Shown: positions 1-7,730 of the stretch, in pieces
Numbering within the stretch: position 1 is the stretch's first letter
How the letters are laid out: each line of letters opens with the position of its first letter
Origin: Clostridiales bacterium
GTDB lineage: Bacteria > Bacillota > Clostridia > Tissierellales > GPF-1
Direction: 5' to 3'
Length of the DNA stretch: 62,711 nt
Assembly: GCA_013619125.1 (NCBI GenBank)
Contig: JABXKS010000062.1
Span: forward strand, 1 to 62,711
Position numbers and translations under genes: made by a program
The notes under the pieces: model-generated
The model's input: only the letters and a program-made list of their open reading frames with translations
Databases searched by the model: none
What the model was told of the DNA's origin: nothing

Positions 1-22
1 CGGAGATGTGTATAAGAGACAG
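1..22. other. Nextera transposase adapter remnant (not genomic)
   Basis: Positions 4-22 read AGATGTGTATAAGAGACAG, the 19-base Tn5 mosaic end used in Nextera libraries. The preceding CGG matches the end of the read-2 adapter. This is untrimmed library sequence at a contig end, so genomic sequence begins at about 23. Confidence 0.95.
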
Positions 23-468
23 TCTGACACCAATTTCCCAGAGGTTTCTTCTCCCGGAATCAATCGTGCATGAATCAATTCTCCATACTTCGTATCGCTG
101 GAAAAAATTTTACCAACTACATAATCCTCCATTTTGATCGCATCTACCGGGCAAACCAGCTCACAAACTCCGCACCCCTCACACTTGCTTGGAATCAATT
201 CGATGGATTCCGTTATCGCATGAAATTTACAATGATCCACACAGGCATGACAATGGATACAGCGATCAAGTTCAATCACTGGGCGCTGTAGACCGACAAA
301 ATCTCTTGACTGTCGATTCTGCTCATCTAGCAGGATGTGAAGATCCGGGGCGTCCACATCGCAATCAGCCAATACTGCGTTTTGAAAATAGGGAATCATG
401 GAAGCGATCAGCGAGGTTTTCCCCGTGCCACCCTTCCCTGAAAGTATTGCTATTTCTTTTATTACCAT
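23..468 (-). CDS. MinD-superfamily P-loop ATPase with ferredoxin domain (3' truncated by contig end)
   Basis: About 148 codons are present and the rest is lost at the contig edge. A Walker A motif GKGGTGKTS lies at residues 11-19. Two 4Fe-4S cysteine sets follow (C70, C73, C76, C80 and C96, C99, C102, C106), inserted after the first ATPase strand as in the (4Fe-4S)-binding MinD/Mrp-like family. The ATG at 468 follows AAGGAG by six bases, and that site overlaps the stop of the upstream paralogue, so translation is probably coupled. It is the last visible gene of a minus-strand operon with a second ATPase of this type and NifX-like proteins. A role in iron-sulfur or metal-cofactor handling is inferred; the substrate is unknown. 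Confidence 0.88.
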
Positions 469-479
469 CCCATACTCCT

Positions 480-1310
480 TCAATCTTTGATGATCTGATC
501 TAAGACTTGCTCCATCTTTTCTCGAAATTCAGGAAATGCTTCACAGAGCATCCCACCACTTGCATAGGATTTCGCATAGTCTTTTGAGAAAGGAATTTCC
601 GCAAGGATCTTCAAATTTTCTTCCTTACAATATTCATAGATCTCTTGATCGCCAAGACCCGCCTTGTTGATCACAACACCCATTTCAATGGATAAGCTGC
701 GAAGCAACTCAACAACCATCTTCATGTCGCTGACGCCAAAAGGAGTCGGCTCTGCCGCGATAATCGCATAATCAACATCTTCAATAGCCGCAACAGTTGA
801 ACAGGCCGTGCCTGGCGGCGAATCGATAAAGACCAATGGCTCCTTGTCTGTCATCCTCCTCAAGTGCTCAATAATGGGAACGCCTGAGACCTCGCCAACC
901 AATAAATCGCCATACGCAATCGTCAGTCCTGATTCGGTCTTTCCAGAAAACACATTGCCAATTGTTCGATTTTGGTACTGGATAGAATCCGTTGGACAAG
1001 CCAATTGACAGCCGCCGCAATCATGGCAAAGTTCCGGATAAACCAATACCTTTTTCTTCGCCGGCAAAATCGCATTGTATCTGCAAAAATCTCCACAGGC
1101 GCCACAAAGGGTACACGTCTCTGGATTCACAACCGGATACCCTTTCTTAATCGTAATCCGCTCCAGAATCAAGGGCTTCAAGAACAGATGGCTATTGGGT
1201 TCCTCCACATCAACATCGATGAGAATACCTGCATTTTTTGTTTTAAAAAGATTCGTAGCAAGGGTCGTTTTTCCAGTTCCGCCCTTTCCGCTCAGTATCG
1301 CAATTTTCAT
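480..1310 (-). CDS. MinD-superfamily P-loop ATPase with inserted 4Fe-4S ferredoxin domain
   Basis: A 276-residue cytoplasmic ATPase with Walker A GKGGTGKTT near the N-terminus. Two CxxCxxC-type 4Fe-4S clusters fall at about residues 66-110, and the C-terminal half is MinD/ParA-like, with DSPPGT as the Walker B/switch region. The ATG at 1310 (just after an in-frame TTG) has GAGGA about seven bases upstream. It lies 11 bases after the NifX-like gene and directly before a paralogue. Pairs of these proteins commonly occur beside NifX/NifB-type domain proteins in anaerobes, where they are thought to move or insert Fe-S or metal cofactors. The exact target cannot be told from sequence. Confidence 0.9.
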   Translation of the reverse strand: MKIAILSGKGGTGKTTLATNLFKTKNAGILIDVDVEEPNSHLFLKPLILERITIKKGYPVVNPETCTLCGACGDFCRYNAILPAKKKVLVYPELCHDCGGCQLACPTDSIQYQNRTIGNVFSGKTESGLTIAYGDLLVGEVSGVPIIEHLRRMTDKEPLVFIDSPPGTACSTVAAIEDVDYAIIAAEPTPFGVSDMKMVVELLRSLSIEMGVVINKAGLGDQEIYEYCKEENLKILAEIPFSKDYAKSYASGGMLCEAFPEFREKMEQVLDQIIKD

Positions 1311-1321
1311 CAATATGTCCT

Positions 1322-1696
1322 CTATGCTCTTCGCAATCCGCTGTGACTTTTTGTTGTGCTTGTCTCAATTTGTTGCAAGTCACCGGCTTGATAGGCTGCG
1401 ATGGTTTCACGAACCGTTTTGCGATCCGCATATCGAAATGCCTTCATCTCAAATCCATTGACCGCATCAACCGCTTTTGGTCCCAGCTCAGGCACCAAAA
1501 CAACCTCAACATCATGCTTACTCAACAAGCGTACCGCAGATCCACCAGCACCCGCCGGCTCTCCTTTGGCTGTGTTTTCGACGGTTTCGCTACCGCGCTC
1601 GTCCGTATCGAAAATCACATAATATTCCGCTCTGCCAAATCGATCATCAGCAATTGATTCCATTCCTTTTTCCTTTGCGCAAACCGCTATCTTCAT
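1322..1696 (-). CDS. NifX/NifB-type dinitrogenase iron-molybdenum cofactor domain protein
   Basis: A small (124 aa) single-domain protein. Its N-terminus MKIAVCAKEKG and the DRFGRAEYYVIFD segment resemble the Nitro_FeMo-Co fold (NifX/NafY). The ATG at 1696 was chosen because AGGAGGAAGAAG precedes it; a longer upstream reading frame has no such site. That ribosome binding site overlaps the stop codon of the DUF134 fusion gene. No nitrogenase genes are visible, so a general metal-cluster carrier role within this ATPase operon is inferred rather than nitrogen fixation. Confidence 0.85.
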   Translation of the reverse strand: MKIAVCAKEKGMESIADDRFGRAEYYVIFDTDERGSETVENTAKGEPAGAGGSAVRLLSKHDVEVVLVPELGPKAVDAVNGFEMKAFRYADRKTVRETIAAYQAGDLQQIETSTTKSHSGLRRA

Positions 1697-1706
1697 CTTC
1701 TTCCTC

Positions 1707-2384
1707 CTAATGCTCGTGATCGTGCTTACAGGCTTCTCCAGATGATACAAGCTCACCACCCATATATACCTTTAAATTCTCGTCAATGCTTCCCTGTGCC
1801 CCAAGGATCACCTCAATGTTTTGTTGCTTGAACAGATTAATCGCCATCTGGCCCATTCCGCCGGTAATGATGACATCAACCTTATTCTCCCCTAAAAACT
1901 TGGGCAGTACGCCAGGCGCATGTACCGGAGCTTCGAGGTATGAGGTTTCAAGAATTTTGTTGTTCTCAACTTGATAAACCGCAAAGTATTTGCAATGTCC
2001 GAAATGCTCATCGACCTTTTGTTTGTCCGTTGTTGGTAATGCAATCTTTAAACTCTTTTGTAATTCTTTACTCATGTTATTCTCTCCTTTTAGTTGAATA
2101 TTTTCTATTTCATTTTCTAGAACGATCGCCTTGTAGTTCAGCAAGGCATCGGTCGTTTTCTTGCGTCCAGCTTGCAGCAACCTTTGAATGGTCGCACGCG
2201 ACACCTTCATCTCTTGACTGGCCTCAATCTGATTTTTGCCTTCAAAATCACACAATCGCATCGCTTCAAACTCATCAAGACTGATTCGAACGGAAGCTTC
2301 TTCATTCAGTTCCAACCCAAGGGGATAAAAGATCTTTCCCTTGTCCAAACGCCGACAATATCTTTTTTTATATGGACCCGTCAT
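1707..2384 (-). CDS. DUF134 HTH domain fused to NifX-like domain
   Basis: The N-terminal ~100 residues match the DUF134 family. They have a basic start, a MRLCDFEG segment and a helix-turn-helix with SRATIQRLL. The C-terminal ~120 residues are a second Nitro_FeMo-Co domain (DEHFGHCKYFAVY, TGGMGQMAI) ending in a metal-ligand-like CKHDHEH tail. The ATG at 2384 is preferred because AAAGGGGGAG precedes it; an upstream TTG at 2402 would place that site inside the gene. An internal ATG at 2075, exactly at the domain boundary, has its own strong AAAGGAGA site, so the NifX half may also be made separately. As first gene of the operon with an HTH, it is a likely autoregulator (inference). Confidence 0.87.
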   Translation of the reverse strand: MTGPYKKRYCRRLDKGKIFYPLGLELNEEASVRISLDEFEAMRLCDFEGKNQIEASQEMKVSRATIQRLLQAGRKKTTDALLNYKAIVLENEIENIQLKGENNMSKELQKSLKIALPTTDKQKVDEHFGHCKYFAVYQVENNKILETSYLEAPVHAPGVLPKFLGENKVDVIITGGMGQMAINLFKQQNIEVILGAQGSIDENLKVYMGGELVSSGEACKHDHEH

Positions 2385-2400
2385 ACATCTCCCCCTTTGC

Positions 2401-2420
2401 AAATGTGCATATGCTCATTT
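2401..2420. promoter_or_regulatory. 20-bp dyad, candidate operator of the DUF134 operon
   Basis: The sequence reads AAATGTGCATATGCTCATTT. It is self-complementary except at one pair of positions (18 of 20 bases). It lies just downstream of the -10 box of the operon promoter, over the expected transcription start, where a repressor would block initiation. The DUF134 protein encoded first in the operon is the obvious candidate to bind it, but that is inference. Confidence 0.5.
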
Positions 2421-2422
2421 AT

Positions 2423-2451
2423 AATATACTGCTAACCCGATTCAATGTCAA
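2423..2451 (-). promoter_or_regulatory. Sigma-A promoter of the DUF134/NifX/MinD operon
   Basis: On the minus strand a consensus -35 TTGACA (2446-2451) is followed after 17 bases by -10 TATATT (2423-2428). The start codon at 2384 lies about 40 bases downstream. Confidence 0.75.
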
Positions 2452-2460
2452 CTCTGCATA

Positions 2461-2515
2461 AAAAAAAGATGCGCGCAAGCTTTCAGCCTCTTGGCTGTCG
2501 CTTCCACGCATCTTC
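2461..2515 (-). terminator. Rho-independent terminator after the MFS gene
   Basis: A long branched-looking hairpin (AGATGCG ... CGCATCT with an inner CAGCC/GGCTG stem) ends in a run of Ts on the minus strand. It sits just past the MFS stop at 2525. Confidence 0.85.
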
Positions 2516-2524
2516 TTTCACTTT

Positions 2525-3727
2525 TTACAGCTTCACACGATGTTTCTTTTCTCGCAGTTGAACCATCCCCACGGCGATCAACAACGCAATCACCCCGTTG
2601 CTGGTCCAAACCATTTCCAATCCATTTTTCATTGACATCCAACCGGCAAAGGGCGGTCCCAGAATAAACCCAATCCTGCGAATAACCGGAAAGATCGCAT
2701 TGAAACGGCCGCGATGCGTACTGGGTGCGTGATTTGCGATATAGACATTGGTATTGGTTGCGATAATAATCTCCCCAATCGTCCATAAAACCGTTGATAT
2801 AACAAATCCTGCCATCGAAGTGACCGAACGCAACATACCAAATCCAATCATATAAAACAGAGAAGCAATGGCAATATTGACAGCCGCGGAAAACCGATCC
2901 ATCGCCGATGTAATGACGACCGTAAACACACTGCACATAATTGCATTGACTGTCATCAGAAGACCATAGAACTTCGCCCCTTCTATGCCAAATCGCGCCT
3001 CTACCTGTAGCGGAAGTCCAAAATTGAATTGCGAGAACACAAAGAAAAGCCCTATGATCCAGAAACAAAACCAAATGAGTTTAGGCTGTTGAATCAACAA
3101 TTGCCACAATGGTGTTTTTTCATCGATGCACGCTTCCACCGCATCTTGCGAGATTTCAGCAGGTTTCGTTTCTGGTACAAACTTTGCAACCAGCAAGACC
3201 GACAGAAGTGTCGTCGCTCCATCGCCGAAGAACAGAATCTGCGTATGAGAGGCAAACAAAAGACCTGCCAATAACGGACCAACCGCATATCCGATGTTCA
3301 TTGCAATGTACATCAAACTAAACGCTTCCGTTCTCTCGTCCTCCTTCGTAACGTCTGTCACGATCGTATTGATAAACGGACCTGCGACACCCCCAAAAAA
3401 GGATCGGAGAATTAAAAAGAAAGCGACCCACTTTGCCTGACCGACCATCCCTGCCACCAGCATGGAACCCGCAGTTAGAAATGAGAACAGTAAAAAAGCT
3501 CGTCGTCTGCCAAATTGATCGGCGATTTTCCCACCGATCACCGCGCCCATCAGCCCAACAGCACTGACGATCATCACAACCCACCCTGCGGTTTGAACAG
3601 AGAAGGAATATTGAGTTGTTAAGAGCAGCGTCATAAAAGGGGCAATGAAATTCCCTAGATTATTGATTAACCGAGAAAAGAACAAGACCCACACAGTCTT
3701 AGGCAAGTCACGATATTTTTTCAGCAT
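2525..3727 (-). CDS. MFS transporter
   Basis: A 400-residue integral membrane protein with about twelve hydrophobic segments. The conserved MFS loop 2-3 motif appears as GGKIADQFGRRRA. The overall look is that of drug-efflux type (DHA1) members, so export of a small molecule across the cytoplasmic membrane is likely, but no substrate can be assigned. The start at 3727 (MLKKYRDLPK) follows GGGAGTGA; a longer upstream frame overlaps ppdK and is rejected. It lies downstream of the ppdK terminator, so it depends on read-through or an unseen promoter inside ppdK. Confidence 0.85.
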   Translation of the reverse strand: MLKKYRDLPKTVWVLFFSRLINNLGNFIAPFMTLLLTTQYSFSVQTAGWVVMIVSAVGLMGAVIGGKIADQFGRRRAFLLFSFLTAGSMLVAGMVGQAKWVAFFLILRSFFGGVAGPFINTIVTDVTKEDERTEAFSLMYIAMNIGYAVGPLLAGLLFASHTQILFFGDGATTLLSVLLVAKFVPETKPAEISQDAVEACIDEKTPLWQLLIQQPKLIWFCFWIIGLFFVFSQFNFGLPLQVEARFGIEGAKFYGLLMTVNAIMCSVFTVVITSAMDRFSAAVNIAIASLFYMIGFGMLRSVTSMAGFVISTVLWTIGEIIIATNTNVYIANHAPSTHRGRFNAIFPVIRRIGFILGPPFAGWMSMKNGLEMVWTSNGVIALLIAVGMVQLREKKHRVKL

Positions 3728-3742
3728 TGAATCACTCCCAAT

Positions 3743-3768
3743 AAAAAAGAGGCTCTCGTCAGAGCCTC
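3743..3768 (-). terminator. Terminator after ppdK
   Basis: A perfect 8-bp stem, GAGGCTCT/AGAGCCTC, with a four-base loop is followed on the minus strand by six Ts. Confidence 0.88.
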
Positions 3769-3785
3769 CTTCAAAATTTCTATTT

Positions 3786-6407
3786 CTACTTGTTTTTGAT
3801 TGCTGCTTGCGCTGCCGCCAAACGTGCAATTGGCACACGGAATGGTGAACAAGACACATAATCCAAACCAACATTATGGCAGAACTCAACTGAAGTTGGC
3901 TCTCCACCATGCTCGCCACAAATACCGATTTTCAATTTCTCACGAGTCGCGCGACCTTTTTTCGTTGCCATTTCAACCAATTGGCCTACACCACTTTGGT
4001 CAAGACGTGCAAACGGGTCTTGCTCGTAGATGCCTTTTGCGTAATAATCCGCTAAGAATTTGCCTGCATCATCACGAGAGAAGCCGAATGTCATTTGAGT
4101 CAAGTCATTCGTTCCGAATGAGAAGAACTCAGCTTCTTCAGCAATTTTATCTGCAGTCAAGCACGCACGAGGAATCTCAATCATGGTACCAACCATGTAT
4201 TTGAAATCAACGCCAGTTTCCGCTTTAACCGCTTCAACCGTTCGTACAACGATTTCTTTAACATATTTCAGTTCGTTCACGTCTCCAACCAGTGGAATCA
4301 TGATCTCTGGAACTACGTTTAAACCTTTTTCTTTGTTTACGAATGCTGCCGCTTCTGCGATTGCACGCGCTTGCATTTCAGCAATTTCCGGGTAAGAAAC
4401 GGCCAAACGGCAACCACGATGACCCATCATTGGGTTAAATTCGTGAAGGCTGTCTTTTGTTTCTTTCAACGATTCGAAAGATACACCCATTTCTTCGGCT
4501 AAAATTTTAATATCTTCATCTTCGTGTGGCAAGAATTCATGAAGAGGCGGATCCAACAAACGAACGGTTACTGGACGGCCTTCCATTGCTTCGTAGATGC
4601 CAATAAAGTCAGCTTTTTGGTATGGAAGCAATTCACTCAATGCTTCACGACGTGCTGATTCTTCTTCCGAAAGAATCATGATTCGCATCTTCGCAATTCG
4701 CTCTTCGTCGAAGAACATATGCTCCGTACGGCAAAGACCGATGCCTTCCGCTCCAAACTCAACCGCTTTTGCTGCATCGCGAGGAGTATCTGCATTGGCT
4801 CGAACATTCATCGTACGAGCTTCGTCTGCCCATGCCATGAATTTCGCAAAGTCGCCTGAGATTTCAGGATCAACAGTCTTGATATCTTCAATATATACAT
4901 TGCCCGTTGAACCATCAAGAGAAATGAAATCTCCTTCTTTGATTGATTGTCCGGCAACTGTAAATACTTTTGCTTTTTCGTCAATTTTAATATCGTTACA
5001 ACCAGATACACAACAAGTACCAATGCCACGAGCAACTACAGCTGCATGAGAAGTCATACCGCCACGAACAGTCAAAATACCCTTCGCTGCATACATTCCT
5101 TCAATATCCTCTGGAGAAGTCTCCAGACGAACCAAAATAACACGCTCGCCACGTTCTGCCGCTTCTGCAGCATCTTCTGCTGTAAAGTAAACCTGACCTG
5201 CCGCCGCACCAGGAGATGCTGGAAGACCATTTGCTACAACAGTGCCTGCTTCCAAAGCCGCTCCGTCAAACATTGGGTGAAGCAATTGATCCAATTGATT
5301 TGGATCGACTTTCATCAATGCTTCATCAACTGTAACCATTCCTTCTTCCACTAGATCAACTGCGATCTTCAATGCAGCGGCTGCTGTACGCTTGCCGTTA
5401 CGTGTTTGAAGGAAGTATAATTTTTTGTCTTCAATAGTGAATTCCATGTCTTGCATGTCTTTGTAATGAAGCTCAAGACCTTCTGCAATTTCCATGAATT
5501 CTTTGTAGATCACTGGCATGTCTTCTTCCAGCTTACGGATTGGTTGAGGAGTACGGATACCCGCAACAACGTCTTCGCCTTGCGCGTTGATCAAATACTC
5601 ACCATAGATGCCCGCTTCGCCGGTTGCCGGGTTACGAGTAAATGCAACACCAGTACCAGAAGTATCGCCCATGTTGCCAAATACCATCATCTGTACGTTT
5701 ACGGCAGTTCCCCAGTTGCTGGCGATGCCATTCATACGACGATAGATCACCGCACGAGGGTTGTCCCATGAACTGAATACTGCAATAATTGATTCAAACA
5801 ATTGCTCTTTTGGATCTTGAGGGAAATCATGACCCATTTCTTCCTTGTAAAGAGCTTTGAACTCTTCAACAACTTGCTTCAAGTCATCTGCAGACATATG
5901 TGTGTCATCTTCAACACCTTTGGCTTCTTTGATTCCATCCAAAACGCGCTCGAATTTGGATTTAGCAATGCCCTTAACAACGTCAGAATACATTTGAATA
6001 AATCGACGGTAAGAGTCATATGCAAATCGTGGGTTTGAAGTTGCTTTTGCAAAACCTTCAACCGCAACATCCGTCAAACCAAGGTTCAATACTGTATCCA
6101 TCATACCCGGCATTGAAACACGTGCGCCAGAACGGATAGAAAGCAACAATGGCATTTCAGTATCGCCAAATTTTTTGCCTGATACTTGCTCCAATTTTGC
6201 TAATTGCTCTTCAATTTGCGCTTTGATTTCATCAGAAATCTTTTTTCCTTGCGCATAGTAATCATTACACGCCTCTGTAGAAACAGTGAAACCTTGTGGA
6301 ATTGGAAGACCCATAACTGTCATTTCTGATAAGTTCGCGCCTTTGCCTCCAAGCAAGTCCTTCATTTCTTTTCGACCTTCGTCGAAAAAGTATACAAATT
6401 TTGTCAT
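3786..6407 (-). CDS. ppdK: Pyruvate, phosphate dikinase
   Basis: The enzyme interconverts ATP, phosphate and pyruvate with AMP, diphosphate and phosphoenolpyruvate. The 873-residue protein has the family's usual length and three parts. An N-terminal ATP-grasp region begins with GGKGANLSEM. A central swivel domain carries the phosphorylatable histidine in GGMTSH (H454), with the regulatory threonine two residues before it. The C-terminal PEP/pyruvate TIM barrel ends with the catalytic cysteine in KIGICGEHGG. It lies 17 bases after its regulator gene and ends at a strong terminator. In anaerobes it usually works in glycolysis with pyrophosphate economy, or in gluconeogenesis. Confidence 0.98.
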   Translation of the reverse strand: MTKFVYFFDEGRKEMKDLLGGKGANLSEMTVMGLPIPQGFTVSTEACNDYYAQGKKISDEIKAQIEEQLAKLEQVSGKKFGDTEMPLLLSIRSGARVSMPGMMDTVLNLGLTDVAVEGFAKATSNPRFAYDSYRRFIQMYSDVVKGIAKSKFERVLDGIKEAKGVEDDTHMSADDLKQVVEEFKALYKEEMGHDFPQDPKEQLFESIIAVFSSWDNPRAVIYRRMNGIASNWGTAVNVQMMVFGNMGDTSGTGVAFTRNPATGEAGIYGEYLINAQGEDVVAGIRTPQPIRKLEEDMPVIYKEFMEIAEGLELHYKDMQDMEFTIEDKKLYFLQTRNGKRTAAAALKIAVDLVEEGMVTVDEALMKVDPNQLDQLLHPMFDGAALEAGTVVANGLPASPGAAAGQVYFTAEDAAEAAERGERVILVRLETSPEDIEGMYAAKGILTVRGGMTSHAAVVARGIGTCCVSGCNDIKIDEKAKVFTVAGQSIKEGDFISLDGSTGNVYIEDIKTVDPEISGDFAKFMAWADEARTMNVRANADTPRDAAKAVEFGAEGIGLCRTEHMFFDEERIAKMRIMILSEEESARREALSELLPYQKADFIGIYEAMEGRPVTVRLLDPPLHEFLPHEDEDIKILAEEMGVSFESLKETKDSLHEFNPMMGHRGCRLAVSYPEIAEMQARAIAEAAAFVNKEKGLNVVPEIMIPLVGDVNELKYVKEIVVRTVEAVKAETGVDFKYMVGTMIEIPRACLTADKIAEEAEFFSFGTNDLTQMTFGFSRDDAGKFLADYYAKGIYEQDPFARLDQSGVGQLVEMATKKGRATREKLKIGICGEHGGEPTSVEFCHNVGLDYVSCSPFRVPIARLAAAQAAIKNK

Positions 6408-6424
6408 TGAAAAACACCCCTTCT

Positions 6425-7234
6425 TTATTTCTTTGATATTTTTTGGATAATATCATTAGCTGTTTCTTCAATCGCACGATTGGAAACCGGAATTATTCGA
6501 CATTGTAATGAGCGCATTACGCCTTCGGCATATTCCAATTCTTCCAAAATTCGATTTGAATCAGCATAACTAACATTGCTTCCTAAGCCCAGTTCCTTCA
6601 ACCGTTCGGTTCGAATCATCGCCAATTCTTCTGGGTCGATGCTCAATCCTATAATCTTCTCGGGAGGAATCTTGTACAATTCATCTGGGATTCGCAATTC
6701 TTTTGCTAGCGGCACATTGGCCACGCGTAAATTTTGAAACGCAAGATACATACTCAAGGGCGTTTTTGATGAACGGGACACCCCGATCAATACCACATCT
6801 GCCTCTAAGATGCCACGAGGATTTTTCCCATCGTCATAACTGATGGCAAATTCCAACGCCTCAATGCGATTCATGTTTTCTCTTTCAAGCATTTTACCTT
6901 CATGGGATTCACCCATGGGTTTTGATCCGACAACCGCTTCCAATTTTTCGACAATCGGTGTAAGCAGGTCTATCAGAACAATTTCCTGTTTTGAACAGGT
7001 TTCCACGACAAAGTGATGCAGCTCCTCGTTTAAGGTCGCGAGAACAATAACTGCACCGTTACGTTTCGATTCTTTTAAGATCTTCTCGGCTCTCTCTTGC
7101 GTCCGGACATAAGAATGCCGCTTGATGCGGTATTTCTTGTCCTTGAACTGTTCAATCGCAATTTGTGAAATTTGCCGAGCGGTTTCTCCAATCGAATCTG
7201 AAATCACATGAATATAAAGCTTCTCGTTTTGCAT
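6425..7234 (-). CDS. Pyruvate phosphate dikinase regulatory protein (bifunctional kinase/phosphorylase, DUF299)
   Basis: The 269-residue cytoplasmic protein switches PPDK by ADP-dependent phosphorylation, and phosphate-dependent dephosphorylation, of the threonine beside the catalytic histidine. The family P-loop appears as GVSRSSKTPLSMYLA, and a second signature is GLSIDPEEL. The N-terminus (YIHVISDSIGETA) is typical of the PpsR/YqfL family. Its position immediately before ppdK in the same transcription unit strongly supports PPDK rather than PEP synthetase as target. A good sigma-A promoter lies upstream. Confidence 0.96.
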   Translation of the reverse strand: MQNEKLYIHVISDSIGETARQISQIAIEQFKDKKYRIKRHSYVRTQERAEKILKESKRNGAVIVLATLNEELHHFVVETCSKQEIVLIDLLTPIVEKLEAVVGSKPMGESHEGKMLERENMNRIEALEFAISYDDGKNPRGILEADVVLIGVSRSSKTPLSMYLAFQNLRVANVPLAKELRIPDELYKIPPEKIIGLSIDPEELAMIRTERLKELGLGSNVSYADSNRILEELEYAEGVMRSLQCRIIPVSNRAIEETANDIIQKISKK

Positions 7235-7282
7235 GGAGACCTCCCGTTTCCCAAATTCCCTTGCTGAGACGTCGCTCTAAAT

Positions 7283-7311
7283 ATTATACCCTTTCAGCCG
7301 GTCAAATTCAA
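7283..7311 (-). promoter_or_regulatory. Sigma-A promoter of the PPDK regulator-ppdK operon
   Basis: On the minus strand -35 TTGAAT (7306-7311), a 17-base spacer and a perfect -10 TATAAT (7283-7288) lie 49 bases before the start codon at 7234. It lies directly after the rnpB terminator. Confidence 0.8.
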
Positions 7312-7323
7312 ATCTTTTATATG

Positions 7324-7352
7324 AAAAAAGCGTCTCAATTGAGACGCTTTTT
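7324..7352 (-). terminator. Terminator of rnpB
   Basis: The stem AAGCGTCTC/GAGACGCTT with an AATT loop is followed by Ts on the minus strand, just past the RNase P RNA. Confidence 0.88.
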
Positions 7353-7358
7353 AATCGC

Positions 7359-7689
7359 GAGTAAGTCAATAAGCCGAATTCTGTTTTAATAATCATCTAT
7401 CTAGACCGATTGTTGCCAATCGGTTCATGCGACCTACCACCGGGAAGCAGCGGGCAACTGCCTTTTCATTCCCTACTTGGTCTTGCTCCAGATGGGGTTT
7501 ACATAGCCAACCAGTCGCCTGATTGCTGGTGAGCTCTTACCTCACCTTTCCATCCTTACCTAAACATGTTAGGCGGTATATTTCTGTTGCACTAGCCTTA
7601 GGGTCGCCCCCACCGGACGTTATCCGGCATCCTGCCCTTTGGAGTTCGGACTTTCCTCATGTTTGCACATGCGATTATCCGACTTACTC
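7359..7689 (-). ncRNA. rnpB: RNase P RNA (bacterial type A-like)
   Basis: This is the catalytic RNA of RNase P, which trims tRNA 5' ends. Conserved blocks in order on the minus strand are GAGGAAAGTCCGAACTCC near the 5' end, GGGGGCGACCC, AAGAGCTCACCAGC, GTAAACCCCATCTGGAGCAAG, and ACAGAATTCGGCTTA near the 3' end. The ends pair as helix P1 (GAGTAAGTC with GACTTACTC), which sets the limits at about 331 nt. The layout resembles type A. It has its own promoter within the end of nif3 and its own terminator. Confidence 0.95.
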
Positions 7690-7701
7690 ATGACCTTCTG
7701 C

Positions 7702-7730
7702 ATTCTACCACAATTATCAACGTTCTGCAA
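7702..7730 (-). promoter_or_regulatory. Promoter of rnpB
   Basis: -35 TTGCAG (7725-7730), a 17-base spacer and -10 TAGAAT (7702-7707) on the minus strand. They overlap the last codons of nif3 and point to a start about a dozen bases before the RNA. Confidence 0.72.

Noticed and set aside
1322-2384. Nitrogen fixation cluster
   Set aside because: NifX-like domains are present but no nifHDK, nifB radical-SAM or nifE/N genes are visible; such domains are common in non-diazotrophic anaerobes.
2448-3074. Long minus-strand frame overlapping the MFS gene
   Set aside because: It is out of frame with a clear MFS protein, has a cysteine/tryptophan-rich shadow composition and no start site.
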